This document shows positions 1 through 11,714 of a stretch of 64,000 nucleotides of DNA, piece after piece. Both the position numbers and the translations under genes were made by a program. Under the pieces are notes generated by a model that worked only from the letters and a program-made list of their open reading frames with translations, was not told the origin of the DNA and did no database searches. Each line of letters begins with the position of its first letter. Positions within the stretch are counted from its first letter, which is position 1. The stretch comes from Triglochin maritima. Its lineage: Eukaryota; Streptophyta; Magnoliopsida; Alismatales; Juncaginaceae. Location: NCBI GenBank assembly GCA_963682175.1, contig OY821784.1, forward strand, positions 31,291,621 to 31,355,620, read 5' to 3'.

Positions 1-2
1 AA

Positions 3-1388
3 ATTGATTCAACCCGGTGCACTCAGATTTGGATTCAGGACTTGAGTAATCGACTCTCACGAGTTCATCTAGATTCCAGTCTGGAACTTAGCCCCAATCC
101 ACCTGTTGCACCACCTCACCCAGATCCAATGGGTGAGAACGTAGTGGACCCACCTGTTGCATAACCTATAACTCTGAGGGATCGATGCTATCCAGCGATG
201 ACTGCTCAGCCATCGTGCATCGTTATGCCCACCATACCGGGTCGCGACTTCGAACTTAAGGCACAATACATGAGTATGTTGCCTAAGTTCACCTCTAGGG
301 AAGACCCATATCTCTTCCTTAGAGAATTTGAGGAAATCTGCTCTCTTATGCAATACCAGCATATCCCTGAGGAAGCAGTGCGTCTGAAATTCGTGCCTCT
401 AGCACTGAAGGACGACGCTAAGAAATGGCTATATAGTCTAGCCGAAAGATCCATTAGAAGTTGGGCTCAGTTTGTTCAAGTTTTCCTAAAAAAATATTTC
501 CCCAACCATAAGACTATGAGGATTAGGAATGAAATTGTTGCATTCGTTCAGTCTGAGAGCGAGCCGTTCTATTCCTATCTAGAAAGATTCAAAAATGTTC
601 TGACCCAATGCCCTCATCATGGAATTCCGAGATGGCAATTATGCCAAATTATTTATGAGGGATTGACACCCACATCTAGGGTTATGGTAGAATCCGTAAG
701 CCAAGGGAACTTTATGTCGAAAAATGAAAATGATGCCTGGACTTTTCTTGAGGAGTTAGCTGAAAACAGTATGCAATGGGACAATGCTAGAACACCGCTT
801 AACCCAAGTATTGGATCTAGAATAGCAAGCCAACCCAAACCAGGTGTCTTAGTTGTAGCTGCCAACATAGCGGCTGAAGCAAAACTAGCTACCCTTATGC
901 GCAGAATGGAAAGTTTAGAGCTACGAACCCAAAACCGAGTGACTCAAGCCTCGTCTATCCCTTGCTCTAGATGTGGTCAAACAGGTCATGTAATGGAGGA
1001 TTGTGCGGAATGGGACCAAGTTAATGTCATGTATAACCATGCTAGAAATGACCCATACACATCAACCTATAACTCGGGTTGGCGTAATAATTCCAATTTC
1101 TCATCAAACCAACAGGGTCAACCTCCTAGACAACAACCAAACCCGTATAATCAAAATAATACATCATCTGGGTTTAGTAACAATAACGATCATGAGGTTA
1201 GGTTGACAAGCTTGGAAAATTTGATGAAAACCTTTATACAAACAACCAACCAGACCTTCCAAAGGCTTGAGACACAAGTCAGCCAACTAGCACAAATAGT
1301 AGGTGAAAGAGAAAAAGGTCGGCTTCCAAGTCAACCTGAGGTGAACCCTAGATCTAATAATTCATATCAATCCTATCAAGCACCTTAA
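3..1388 (+). pseudogene. gag: E1 gag, broken by two in-frame stops
   Basis: This encodes the capsid/nucleocapsid precursor that would form virus-like particles around the element RNA. The frame is already open at base 3 with a proline-rich N-terminal part, meets TAA at 162-164, then runs on from 165 to TAA at 1386-1388. Counting from the ATG at 198, the gag core (about residues 30-190) contains DDAKKWLYSL and QCPHHG, and the CCHC knuckle CSRCGQTGHVMEDC is at 256-269. The motif NDPY...GWRN follows, as in the other copies. Protease continues in the same frame after the second stop, so one gag-pro polyprotein was cut by single-codon changes. The ATG at 198 is internal: homologous sequence lies in frame upstream. 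Confidence 0.8.
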
Positions 1389-2561
1389 GGAAATAACAAC
1401 CCTAGATCGGTTCAAATGGTTAATGAGGAAGGACCGTTCCAACAAATAAATGCAGTAGTATCATTACGGTCCGGAAGACAAGTTGATAACAATGTGGTAA
1501 ATCCTAGAACGTCTAATCAATCTAGCCATCAAACTGCCACATATGACCTAACCATTGAACCTGACGTCCAATCTGAAACGCCCAACCCACCTACTCAACC
1601 TGAACCCATAGCTCAACCTGAACCTGAGCGAGTCTATGTCCTTAAAGCCCCATTTCCCAATAGACTCAAAAAGAACTCAAGTGCACAAATAGAGAAAATC
1701 TTGGAAGTATTTAAGCAAGTTAAGGTGAACATTCCACTCTTAGACATGATTCAACAAATACCTGCTTATGCTAAATTCTTAAAAGATTTGTGCACTAAAA
1801 AGAGAAAAACAAACGTACCAAAGAAGACATTCTTAACTGCAAACATAAGTTCTATTTTGTCCAACACATCTCCTATAAAATATAAGGATCCTGGGTGTCC
1901 CACAATTTCATGTTCAATAGGAGATACTTTTATCAACAAAGCCCTTCTAGACCTTGGTGCTAGTGTTAACCTACTCCCATACTCTGTCTATGAGCAAATG
2001 AACCTTGGTCCACTAAAACCCTCTAAGACAACCCTTCAATTTGCTGATTGTTCTATTAAGAAACCAAGAGGTATAGTAGATGATGTTTTGATCAAGGTTG
2101 GTGACTTCATTTACCCAGTGGATTTTGTCGTACTAGATACCACACCTGTTGTAAATCCTAACCGACAAATCCCTGTAATTCTAGGCAGACCCTTTTTAGC
2201 CACTTCGGAAGCATTGATAAACTGTCGTAATGGGCTCATGCAATTATCTTTTGGGAACTTAAAAGCTGAATTTAATATCTTTCATATTGATAGTGAGCCA
2301 GAAATAATATGCAATCAAAGTGACGTTGCGATGAAATCACGAATCTATAATATTTCTGAATCATCACAAAATCAAAAAGGAAGTAAGAAAAAGAGGAGAA
2401 ATTCATCTACACACCCACCATCACTCGAGCAAATAAGAGAACCTATTTATGTGAGGGGTGTGGAACCTGTGACTCAGGACTCTCACAGCAACATGGGGAA
2501 CAATTCAACTGGATACACACACCAATATGGTGTCATTCAATCCAGTTCTGACTATGGTTGA
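1389..2561 (+). pseudogene. pro: E1 protease region, continuation of gag frame
   Basis: This is the retropepsin-like part of the polyprotein, expected to process Gag. It is in the same frame as the preceding gag; the first ATG is at 1416. From that ATG, the active-site-like motif DLGASVNLLP has its Asp at about residue 179, and the flap/second motif region includes ILGRPFLATSEALINCRNG. The D-L-G in place of the usual D-T/S-G is, from memory, normal for Athila-type elements. The last 90 residues are basic and Ser/Gln-rich and do not match the C-terminal tails of E2, E3 and E4. After the stop at 2559-2561 there is only UTR. It could still be read if the 1386 stop were suppressed, but that is speculation. 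Confidence 0.75.
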
Positions 2562-3654
2562 CTTTGAGCAAATTTCATCCTTTCACCACAGTTCACCAAG
2601 GTAATAAGTGCATTTGCTTTATATTTGCATACATTGAGGACAATGCATGATTTAGGTGTGGGGGGGATGTTTATGTATATATTTATCTATATAGCTGTCT
2701 TTTATTTCTAAAAAGAAATAAAAAAAATCAATGTTTCATGACATAGCTTAAGATTGAACTGCCAAAACCCGTGTACAAATTGCATTGAGTTTTGGTTCCT
2801 TATTATATAGCTCTGCTTGTAGAAATTATGACATAAATCTAAGTTCCAAAGAAATAACCCATTACCCTTTAAGACATGTATGCACTTAAATTGGATGAAT
2901 CAAATCTTTGAAGTGGTTGATAAAAAACAGAGGTTGAGGAAAATATACCGGGAAGTGTGGACTTCTAATAGCAATTAAGCCTTGAGGAAAATAAAATTAA
3001 AAAAATAAAGGAATAAAGTGAGGAAAGCACATTCTGCAAAATGATTACAAAAGCCCAAGCCTTTGAGTCACTGGTCCGTAGGGGTATCTTGAAACCCGGT
3101 AACTTGAGTCTACCAGCTCGGGATTGTCGACCAAACTCGCTACACGAATGCAAAAAGGGTAAAAGTGTCAAAAAGCAAATGTGTTGAATCACGGAAGAAA
3201 AGAAAAAAATAATACTCAAGGCCCAAAGCTAAAAGAATGATCCATGCCATGGTTGATCCGAATGACACTTCACCACCAGAGGAGGCGTGCAAAATAATTC
3301 AAGTGATAAACATGTGTAGAAGGGTTAGTGGTGTGAATGTTGGAGGAACAAAGACCAAGTCATATTTTTAATGAGTTAGATTTATATAATGAGCATGCAA
3401 GAGTTCTTAGTGAGATGTATAAGGTTGAGGTAGGGATATTGAGAACTATTAATGAAATATTGAATTAAGACTTTGTGGGTGTGTCAACTGAAAATCCTCA
3501 CGAGACAAAACTCGTTCTCTAAGGAAACTTGAAGGTTTAACGGCTTGTTGCACATGCTAAGTGCAACCGTGATTCCTACGAAAATGAGTTAGGATTTCCC
3601 TGTTTTTATTTTCTGTTTTGCTAGGGACTAGCAAAATCTAGGTGTGGGGGTATT
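2562..3654 (+). other. E1 3' UTR with two polypurine-tract-like motifs
   Basis: Noncoding stretch between the stop and the LTR. CATTGAGGACAATGCATGA precedes an internal G-rich tract at 2654-2667; a second tract at 3640-3654 abuts the LTR and is the presumed plus-strand primer. A three-hairpin array lies at 3500-3566. Most of this UTR is nearly identical to 8505-9554 of E2. A minus-strand frame at 2965-3219 is only a by-product of that similarity. Confidence 0.7.
3500..3566 (+). other. Three-hairpin RNA module in E1 3' UTR
   Basis: Hairpin 1: ACGAG (3500-3504) pairs with CTCGT (3511-3515). Hairpin 2: left arm 3516-3523, GAAA loop 3524-3527, right arm 3528-3535, with one mismatch and two wobbles. 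Hairpin 3: TTGCAC (3548-3553) pairs with GTGCAA (3561-3566). The same order is found in E2, E3 and E4 with compensatory base changes. Confidence 0.55.
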
Positions 3655-4871
3655 TGATGCATTGCATACATTGCATCATATGTCTTTCATTTAGATTACT
3701 TTTATATCAATAAATGCTACTAAGGTATGTGTTTAGTCTTATTTACAGAATACAGGGACCTGAATGCAAATTACCCACATAAACACGTGCAAAAGACTCA
3801 TTTCTATCATAAAGACCAAGTTCAAGCTTATCGGGTTTCAAATGGAAATGTATCCAAGCATAAAAGCATTCAAGACTTAATCACAAAAAAACAAGGACTT
3901 GAGCACAAAAGTAGCCTGGGACTCAATTGCAAAAAGACAAGGACCTAATTGCAAATCACGAGTAGCTTTTATTATCTTGGAGAAAATCTAAAGAAAAATC
4001 AATGTGGATCTTCAAATATATAAAAGAATTAATCCGGAGCTCAAAAGAATGGAAAGAATCAATCCAGACGCGTAAAGGAGGATCAAATCATACCACAAAC
4101 ATTCAACCAAAATCTGGACCAAATCAGAGCATGATGTGCGGCGATTCCGCCGTAGATCACACACACCATGCGGCGATTCCGCCGCCCCCTAGTCGATCCG
4201 TGTTCTCCAATTTCGTCCAGTCGTGTCTGGACACGTGTACTCTCCAATTCTATACTTAGGTCTCTTGTAACAACTATAAATAGACCCGCGAACGATGTTA
4301 GAAGGGTCCTTAGTCTTTGGTTGTAATTTTTATTCTTAATCTTAGTTTTGTATTCTTCTTTTCATTAATAAAATTTTGTCTTTTATTTCTTAATTTTAGT
4401 TTTCTTTTGTAATGTCTCAAGGACCCATTCTTCCTCCCTCTATGAGTTTCTAATTCCTTCCAAAGGGTGGAGGTGACGGATTTAGGGTGAAGAGAAGATG
4501 AATAAATGTTATTATTTTAATTTCGTGTTAGTATATTTTGATTACTTGAGTTTATGTTAAATCATTTATCATGTAATGCTTTATAACTAATATCATTTAT
4601 TATAAGTTTCTGAATTCTCTAATCTAAACCTTAAATCTAAACCTCCACCCAACGGAATTCACCTCTTTGTTCTTGTTTTAGTTTTAATTGTTCTTGTTTC
4701 TTGGTTTAGATAATTAAAAATCAAAAATCTCAAAACCAACTTATTTCTTCTCCTTCTTTCCCCAATCGAAATCACACTAATAACAAAATCTCTCCCTCCT
4801 TGTGTTCGACCCGTATTTTCCACGTCTCCATTGACGCCGTGCACTTGCGGTATAAATTTTAATTCACATCA
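3655..4871 (+). repeat. E1 3' LTR (family A, 1217 bp)
   Basis: Begins TGATGCATTGCATACATT directly after the purine tract and ends CACATCA at 4871. It is closely related to the LTR at 9555-10776. It contains a TATA box at 4275 and two GC palindromes upstream. The bases just after it, GGCAC at 4872-4876, are the expected target-site duplicate, whose partner would lie upstream of the window. Confidence 0.8.
4139..4283 (+). promoter_or_regulatory. E1 LTR promoter: GC palindromes and TATA box
   Basis: CGGCG/CGCCG inverted repeats lie at 4139-4152 and 4170-4185 (six-base arms in the second). A TATAAATAG box follows at 4275-4283. The same arrangement occurs at equal spacing in the E2 LTR. Transcription would be expected to start about 30 bases past the TATA box. 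Confidence 0.6.
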
Positions 4872-6189
4872 GGCACCGACTGCTAGACCACAATCTAGTT
4901 ATGTTGGATCATATGCTGGTCAACGAACTGACGCATTACAACAAACTTTTGCCTCCTTCATGCGTTGGGCTGACAACATGAGTGCACCGGTGGCTCCAGT
5001 AGCCGTACCGTGCGACTGTTGCGGGTTGAGTGGTCATGTTATCAGAGAATGTCCTTATGTTCCCCCAGAGCCTGAGTATGAGCATACCTTTTCCCAGAAT
5101 GCTCTATATGACCGTTACACTTCCGCATATAACCCAAGAGTGATGGATTCGTGGGGAAACAATTCATATCCAAATTCTTATACGTCATTTTCGCCCCAAT
5201 ATCCTTCTCCCGAATACCCAGAACTCTACCAACAACCCACTTCAAATCATTGGACTTATCCTCAGTCTACCAACACCGAACCTAAAAATGTCCCGAGTTC
5301 TGACTCGAACCTCATAGTTGACCACATACCTGATACCTTGGAACAAGCTTTCCATACGTTCATGACAACTACTCAACAGTCCGTAGACAGTATGGTACTG
5401 CAATTGAGTCAAATGTCGCAGCAATTAAGTGAGGAAAGTAACTTTTCGTGTCAACATGAGGACTCATCTTTTAGTATCGAACCACCACCGCATACACAAA
5501 TTCAAACCACAATCTTTCAAAGTCAAATTCCTAGTCGGTCTGAGGGACTTGGGATTTCAATTCACGATCACTTAGTGGAGGATTCGATTTATATTGAGAA
5601 AAACATGGACCAATTTTATTATGAGTCGGCACAGGATTGTGTCCTATCTTCTTGTCCCGTGGCCCTTGAGCCACATGATCTTCATGTTGCATCTCTTAAG
5701 GAATCAACTCTGGTGGAGCAAGAGCTCCCTAGCACCCTCAATTTCAAACAACCTGGTGAGAGTCTGCCTCTCACCATTGTTCCTGATCATCTTGGAAATG
5801 ATGGAACATCAAACAACCACATAGCTCATGAGGGTATTAGAAGTGCCTTAGAAGATACCTTGGGTATGAGACCCACTTTTTGTTCGCCTGGTGAGTCGGA
5901 CTTGCCTGACAAGGCTCTTGACCTCGCTCCGACGCACCAGCCAGTTGGTTGGAGAGTTTGGATTGATGATCATAACTTCAACACCGCAACGGGAGAAAGT
6001 CCTCTTCCGTTGCCCCTTAATTCCCAAACTCTCGAGAGGTTCAAGCTCTTTCAGTTTGATCCGTTGAATGAGACGCCTTTGCGTCCAATTCATGAACCTC
6101 TCATTTCATCTAGCGTTTTTTGTGAAGGCGGCCCACACATGCATTTTCTAGCCCCACGTGGTGTCATGTTTCCTTTTAGGGTGCACTGA
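4872..6189 (+). pseudogene. gag: E2 gag C-terminal part without protease
   Basis: Open frame that enters from the E1 LTR; only codons from 4872 belong to E2. Near the start is the knuckle CDCCGLSGHVIREC, followed by a Tyr/Pro/Gln-rich region with DRYTSAYNP, matching the post-knuckle segment of the other copies. A coiled-coil-like Gln/Leu stretch (SMVLQLSQMSQQL) matches the E3 segment just before its protease. The frame then jumps to an acidic tail with one VALEPH unit and GWRVWIDDHNF, shared with E4 (GWRVLFDEQ). The whole protease domain is absent without loss of frame. The stop comes at 6187-6189. A frame-shifted TTTCCATTTGATGTCTCT just downstream, across the solo-LTR insertion, equals the FPFDV C-terminus of E3, so the original end was probably there. 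Confidence 0.7.
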
Positions 6190-6219
6190 CCCACTCCTGA
6201 AGTTTCCATTTGATGTCTC

Positions 6220-8268
6220 TGTAGGATTTCATGTTTAATTATACATATATATTTTTGAAATTTTTATGTATAATAAGGATCAATTACAATTTTCTTTGAT
6301 TTATTTCATGCATGCATCGGTTTGTTTTAACATCTAGTTTCAAAACTCTATTAAAACAAACAAGAGCTCCGAAATTCATACCTAGAAGTTCTCAAAAAAC
6401 TTCTTGAAGATTCGGAGACGTTGGGGATGCTTCTCGCCGCGCCGGATGCCTCCGAGTATTCACCAAACTCTAAACAAGATCGGAGAGAGGGAAGCTAGTC
6501 TCTCGATCTCCGATAGGGTTTAGAATCTAATTACTAACCCCACTTTAATTCCCTTGAGAAGATGGTCTCTTAAGAACTAAAACTAAACTTAAGAATTAAG
6601 GGATTTTCGTGGAGAATTATGGAGAGAGAATTTTGCTCAAGAGAATAATGAATGAAATTAAGGAGGTAATGAGATAACCTTGTATTTATAGGTTCTCTCC
6701 AAATTACCTATTCATGTGCAACCCCTTGCCCATGATCTCATGCAAAATTCCATCTAACCATCCATTATTTAATAATAAATAATATTAGCCACGAATTAAA
6801 TCAATTATGGACCAATTCCATGCATGATCTAATTAATTCTTAAATTAATTCTGCATAAAACCGTCTGGACCGGTCGACCGTTACGAAGGTCCGGTCGACC
6901 GCTCGAACCCAATTTCGGTCGACCGTGCAAGATTCGGTCGACCGTTCTTAACGTAGAATATTTCATCGCAATGTTCGGTCGACCGACCGATAGATTCGGT
7001 CGACCGTTCCGAACAGACGAAAATTCCCTGTTATCGGTCGAGACACGTCCGGTCGACCGTGCACCTTCGGTCGACCGTTATCCATTAATCGGTCGACCGT
7101 TTGCACAGTCTTGCAGACTTGTCAAATTTCGGTTTAACCCCTACAAAATTTGACATTTCGGGATTAGTAGTAAATTCACAACTTATGTAACATATTATCC
7201 TATGTAATGATCAATCATTACACCCCATGATATTTACATCACATATGAATTTAATTTAGATTCTAATTATGTTATTAATCACAACATAATTTTGATTTTG
7301 CTTGTTCACCCCATGTGTCATATTTTCTACATGAAACCCGACACATCCTATGAACTCAAAATCCCCATTTCTTGTTTCCCAGTTTTGTGGTGTGACCTAT
7401 GGGAGGATCTAAACTAAGTTGGCAGTGATATTAAGAGCTTAATATCACAAGCTATAAGCGGTATCTAGCTACACATTATAGCTCCCAATTAGTTAGATGT
7501 CTTAATTCCACTCGAACCAAAACCCGATCCACTTAGTGATGGAGTGCATCACTTGTGTCCGTCCCTTGCCTCATGATATTAAGAATACACACAAAGTAGT
7601 ATTGTGTCATCTTTGTATTAGTATTCATTTCTTGATCTCTTTAAGCTAGTTATAAATATGTGACTTAACTCAAATCACATTGTGCACATTATAACTTTGC
7701 TTTATCAAGGGGCCCACTAATATCATCACTCAATTAAGAGGGGCAATGATAATCTTTTGACTAACTATCTTCTCTAACGAAAGTTATACTTAACCAACCA
7801 ATGCCTTTATACTACACTGATCGATAGTTCAAGACACTGATCTAATTAAGTATTCCTTAAGTGATTAGATATAAGTCTCATATCAAAGGACCAAAGACAC
7901 AGTAAAATATTAATGACACATAAACACATTTCTATAATATTTTACTTATTAGGTCTATTCAGTATACAAAAGTAATATTTTCCTCTTTTGCATACCCGTG
8001 TTGTCACTCACTTGTAGAGCTACAATGATCTATGACCAACACGACAATCTTAACTCGGTAATTAATGTTCCATGTTAATTACCATGATTCCGAATATCTT
8101 TTGTTTTATGTAAACCAATATCTTTTAGAGCTCTACGGTTAAGGACCAAGAGCCTCTTCCTTAACACTTCTAAAAGACGAATAACATAAACAAGGAACAA
8201 AATGATTTCTCATTCAATTCATAATAATTGACATTTAAAAGTAAAACTTTTAGAACGCATTCCCTTCA
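6220..8268 (-). repeat. Solo LTR of the C1 copia family (2049 bp)
   Basis: Reverse-complement copy of the C1 LTR (15651-17755), with both ends intact (TGTAGG... and ...TTCA on the plus strand). It is flanked by 5-bp target duplicates GTCTC at 6215-6219 and 8269-8273. No internal sequence remains, so LTR-LTR recombination removed it. Nine exact CGGTCGACCG palindromes lie at about 6868-7110. Confidence 0.9.
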
Positions 8269-8273
8269 GTCTC

Positions 8274-8585
8274 TTGACAAATGAAGATGGGAACTTATGT
8301 TTGTACATAGTTATATATGTATAACAATAAATAAATAAATAAAAATTCATCTATTGTATTTATCCCTTCTTTAGCATCTCACATGTTTTTGAGGGAATTC
8401 AGGTTTTTGTCCATCAACAGAGCCATGAACTTTCCTTTGTACTTCACGTTGGTGAGATCTTTCCTTTTTCATGCATAAATCCATGTAGTATCTTGCTCAC
8501 ATTCATTGAGGACAATGCATGATTTAGGTGTGGGGGGGGGGGGTGTTTATGTATATATCTATCTATATATCTGTTCTTTTATCTC

Positions 8586-8624
<39 letters not shown>

Positions 8625-9554
8625 CAATGTTTCATGATAGCTTAAGATTGAACCACCAAAACCTATGTACAAATTGCATTGAGTTTTTTGTTCCTTATTA
8701 TATAGTTCTGCTTGTAGAAATTATGACATAAATCGAAGTTCCAAAGAAATAACCCATTACGCTTTAAGACATGTATGCACTTAAATTCGATGAATCAAAT
8801 CTTTGAAGTGGTTGATAAAAAGCAGAGGTTGAGGAAAATATACCGGGAAGTGTGGACTTCTAATAGCAATTAAGCCTTGAGGAAAATAAAATTAAAAAAA
8901 TAAAGGAATAAAGTGAGGAAAGCACATTCTGCAAAATGATTACAAAAGCCCAAGCCTTTGAGTCACTGGTCCGTAGGGGTATCTTGAAACCCGGTAACTT
9001 GAGTCTACCAGCTCGGGATTGTCGACCAAACTCGCTACACGAATGCAAAAAGGGTAAAAGTGTCAAAAAGCAAATGTGTTGAATCACGGAAGAAAAGAAA
9101 AAAAATACTCAAGGCCCAAAGCTAAAAGAATGATTCATGCCATGGTTGATCCGAATGATACTTCACCACCAGAGGAGGCGTGCAAAATAATTTAAGTGAT
9201 ATCATGTGTAGAAGGGTTAGTGGTGTGAATGTTGGAGGAACAAAGACCAAGTCATATTTTTAATGAGTTAGATTCATATAATGAGCATACAAGAATTCGA
9301 AGTGAGACGTATAAGGTTGAGGTAGGGATATTGAGAGCTATTAATGGAATGTTGAATTAAGACTTTGTGGGTGTGTCAACTGAAAACCCTCACGAGACAA
9401 AACTCGTCCTCCTTGGAAACAAGGAGGTTTAAAGGCTTGTTGCACATGCTAAGTGCAACCGTGATTCCTACGAAAATGAGTTAGGGTTTTCCTGTTTTTA
9501 TTTTTCTTATTTTCTGTTTTGCTAGGACTAGCAAAATCTAGGTGTGGGGGTATT
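8274..9554 (+). other. E2 3' UTR
   Basis: Resumes E2 after the solo LTR. 8376-8458 is a block bounded by ATCTCAC and GTGAGAT that is conserved in E3 and E4. An internal G-rich tract follows at 8526-8543 after CATTGAGGACAATGCATGA, then an (AT)n microsatellite around 8589-8619. From there on the sequence follows E1. The LTR-adjacent purine tract is at 9540-9554. The minus-strand frame at 8860-9087 is not considered a gene. Confidence 0.7.
9392..9458 (+). other. Three-hairpin RNA module in E2 3' UTR
   Basis: Hairpin 1: ACGAG (9392-9396) with CTCGT (9403-9407). Hairpin 2: perfect eight-pair stem CCTCCTTG/CAAGGAGG at 9408-9427 closed by a GAAA tetraloop. Hairpin 3: TTGCAC (9440-9445) with GTGCAA (9453-9458). 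This is the cleanest of the four copies. Confidence 0.6.
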
Positions 9555-10776
9555 TGATGCATTGCATACATTGCATCATATGTCTTTCATTTAGATTACT
9601 TTTACATCAATAAATGTTACTAAGGTATGTGTTTAGTCTTATTTACAGAATACAGGGACCTGAATGCAATTTACCCACATGTCGAGCATAAACGCGTGCA
9701 AAAGACTCATTTCTATCATAAAGACCAAGTTCAAGTTTATCAGGTTACAAATGGAAATGTATCCAAGCATAAAAGCATTCAAGATCTAATTACAAAAAGA
9801 ACAAAGACTTAAGCACAAAAGTAGCTGGGGACTTAATTGCAAAAAGTCAAGGACCTAATTGCAAATCACGAGTAGCTTTTATTATTATGGAGAAAATCTA
9901 AAGAAAAATCAATGTGAATCTCCATATATATAAAGGAATTAATCCGGAGCTCAAAAGAATGGAAAGAATCAATCCAGACGCGCAAAGGAGGATCAAATCA
10001 TACCATAAACACACAGGAAAAATCTGGATCGAATCCGAACCAAAAATGTGGCGATTCTGCCGCACCTCATGTACAAATTGCGGCGATTTAGCCGCACAAA
10101 AGATGATCCGTGTGCTCAAATTTTTACCAATGCTGTATTGACGCGTGTACATTCCATTTATATTTTTGGATCCCTTGTATCGGCTATAAATAGCCCCGAG
10201 AACGATGGTAGAAGGGTCCTTGGCCTTAGACCTAGTTTTTAGTTGTTGTTTTTATTTGTCTTTATTTTAGTAATAAAATTCTGTCTTTTATTTCTTGTTT
10301 TTACTTTTCTTTTGTAATGCCTCTAGGACCCCTTCTTCCTCCCTCCATGAGTTTCTAACTCTTTCCAAAGGGTGGGGGTGACGGATTTAGGGTGATGAGA
10401 AGAGAATAAAAGTTATTATTTTAATTTCGTATCAGTATGTTTTGATTACTTGAGTTTATGTTAAATCATTTATCATGTAATGCTTTATAACTAATGTGAT
10501 TTATTATAAGTTTCAGAATTCTCTAATCTAAACCCTAAATCTAAACCTCCATCCAACGGAATTCTCTTCTTTGTTCTTGTTTTAGTTTTAATTGTTCTTG
10601 TTTCTTGCTTTAGATAATTAAAAATCAAAAATCTCAAAACCAACTTATTTCTTCTCTCCTTCTTTCCCCCAATCGAAATCACACTAATAACAAATCTCTC
10701 CCTCCTTGTGTTCGACCCGTATTTGCCACGTCTTCATTGACGCCGTGCACTTGCGATATAAATTTAATTCTCATCA
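9555..10776 (+). repeat. E2 3' LTR (family A, 1222 bp)
   Basis: Starts TGATGCATTGCATACATT and ends CTCATCA. It is the same family as 3655-4871 but with clear point differences and small indels, so the two LTRs are not a recent pair from one insertion. The downstream sequence GCTTG would be the target duplicate of E2, with its partner outside the window. Confidence 0.8.
10048..10193 (+). promoter_or_regulatory. E2 LTR promoter: GC palindromes and TATA box
   Basis: Inverted repeats GTGGC/GCCGC at 10048-10063 (one wobble pair) and GCGGC/GCCGC at 10080-10095 precede TATAAATAG at 10185-10193. Spacing to the TATA box matches the E1 LTR, although the palindrome bases have drifted. Confidence 0.55.
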
Positions 10777-11612
10777 GCTTGCATATGTATTTAGAAGTTG
10801 AGGTACTATCAATGTACTAATAATGTAAGATATCTAGTTCCCAACTTGCCATTAGACCCATGATTCAAAGATTTAAATTTTGTATACGTGAATGTAGAGG
10901 CATTAGAATTTGGATTTGACTAGGGGCTCTTTTGAACAAAAAATCATGTTTAATTGAGTTGTTGAGTAATTGTTTTGTTATGTTTAGTTTGGGAATGGTT
11001 GGCCCTATTACAACAATGATGTTGTGACTTGCAACTCTTTTTGATCGAGTTGGTGCTTCCACCTTGGAGTGAACACACAAACCCCTGCTGACATGTTAGC
11101 CATGAATCTCACTTGGATTGTTTGTTTTGACTTGTGGAAATAATATCTAGCATGGAAAATAAAAATAAAAAGGAAGAAATTGTTTAGCTTCAAAGGTGCA
11201 GAAGTCCTCATTGCTTGTTTTGTCTTGGTGAGATTTCCTATCTCACTTTATTAAAGGTGTAGTAGTTGCTCTTATTACCTTGTCTCAAATAAAGGGATTA
11301 TTCTTGACTTCAAAGTTTAAGATGATGTTGCTTCTAAAATCATGACTTCTAACTTATGCCTTTACACTATAGGATTGTCTATCTCAAAAAATAAACATAT
11401 TTTTCTTTTCCTTCTTCTGAATGTCAGATTATTCAGTTGATTCAATATGTGGCTTCATATCTTTCCTTTCAATTGGAATACTAGTTTTTTTGGTTAATAA
11501 GCTTGTTAGGTTTAAGTCCAACAATTTATTATATTATTCTAGCTTGGTTGAATCCGTAATATTATGTGAATGCTTGAAAATAATGAGCATACGTCACTGA
11601 GGTGAAGTTTTT
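10777..11612 (+). other. Unclassified AT-rich sequence
   Basis: No long open frame, no LTR ends and no recognised protein similarity. It may be host intergenic DNA or intron of the remnant that begins at 11613. Nothing further is supported. Confidence 0.4.
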
Positions 11613-11714
11613 TTTCGAAGAGCTAGATTGTTAGGATTGTTATTTCTGGACTTCATGACCAAACGAGCTGGTCGGAGACTGGAGAAAAAGGACTTAAAGA
11701 TACAACTGAGAGAG
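11613..11714 (+). pseudogene. Mobile-domain-like gene remnant, part 1
   Basis: Short frame with GLLFLDFMTKRAGRRLEKKD and QLRE that stops exactly where the solo LTR starts. The reading resumes after the LTR with RDIGYVKLLIYLLFTTFLF. Together they resemble the plant mobile-domain/DUF1985-type proteins often carried by MULE-like elements. The resemblance is by eye and weak; the first part is too short to identify by itself. Confidence 0.3.

Larger units (their letters stand above)
1..4871 (+). mobile_element. Athila-like gag-protease retrotransposon E1, 5' part outside window
   Basis: Gag and protease-like coding sequence is followed by a 1.1-kb 3' UTR, a polypurine tract and one LTR (TG...CA). 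The gag (KKW, QCPHHG, CCHC knuckle) and the protease motif DLGASVNLLP with LGRPFLAT are typical of the plant Athila-type Ty3/gypsy lineage. No reverse transcriptase, RNase H or integrase motif lies between the protease and the LTR, so it appears non-autonomous. The 5' LTR, primer site and leader must lie upstream of the window. The sequence after the LTR is the interior of another gag gene, so E1 was probably inserted into E2. Confidence 0.8.
4872..10776 (+). mobile_element. Athila-like gag-only element E2, 5' part missing
   Basis: Starts abruptly inside gag next to the E1 LTR, runs through an ORF with a CCHC knuckle, is interrupted by a solo LTR at 6220-8268, and ends with its own 3' UTR, purine tract and LTR. 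There is no primer site or leader after 4871, which fits E1 having inserted into E2 with the 5' half upstream of the window. Neither protease nor polymerase motifs are present. Confidence 0.7.

Noticed and set aside
2965..3219. Minus-strand frame of 84 residues, repeated at 8860-9087
   Set aside because: It lies in the 3' UTR shared by E1 and E2; the conservation is that of the DNA. No recognised domain, and E3 and E4 lack it.
6971..7153. 60-residue frame rich in GRP/DR
   Set aside because: Translation of the palindrome cluster in the solo LTR.
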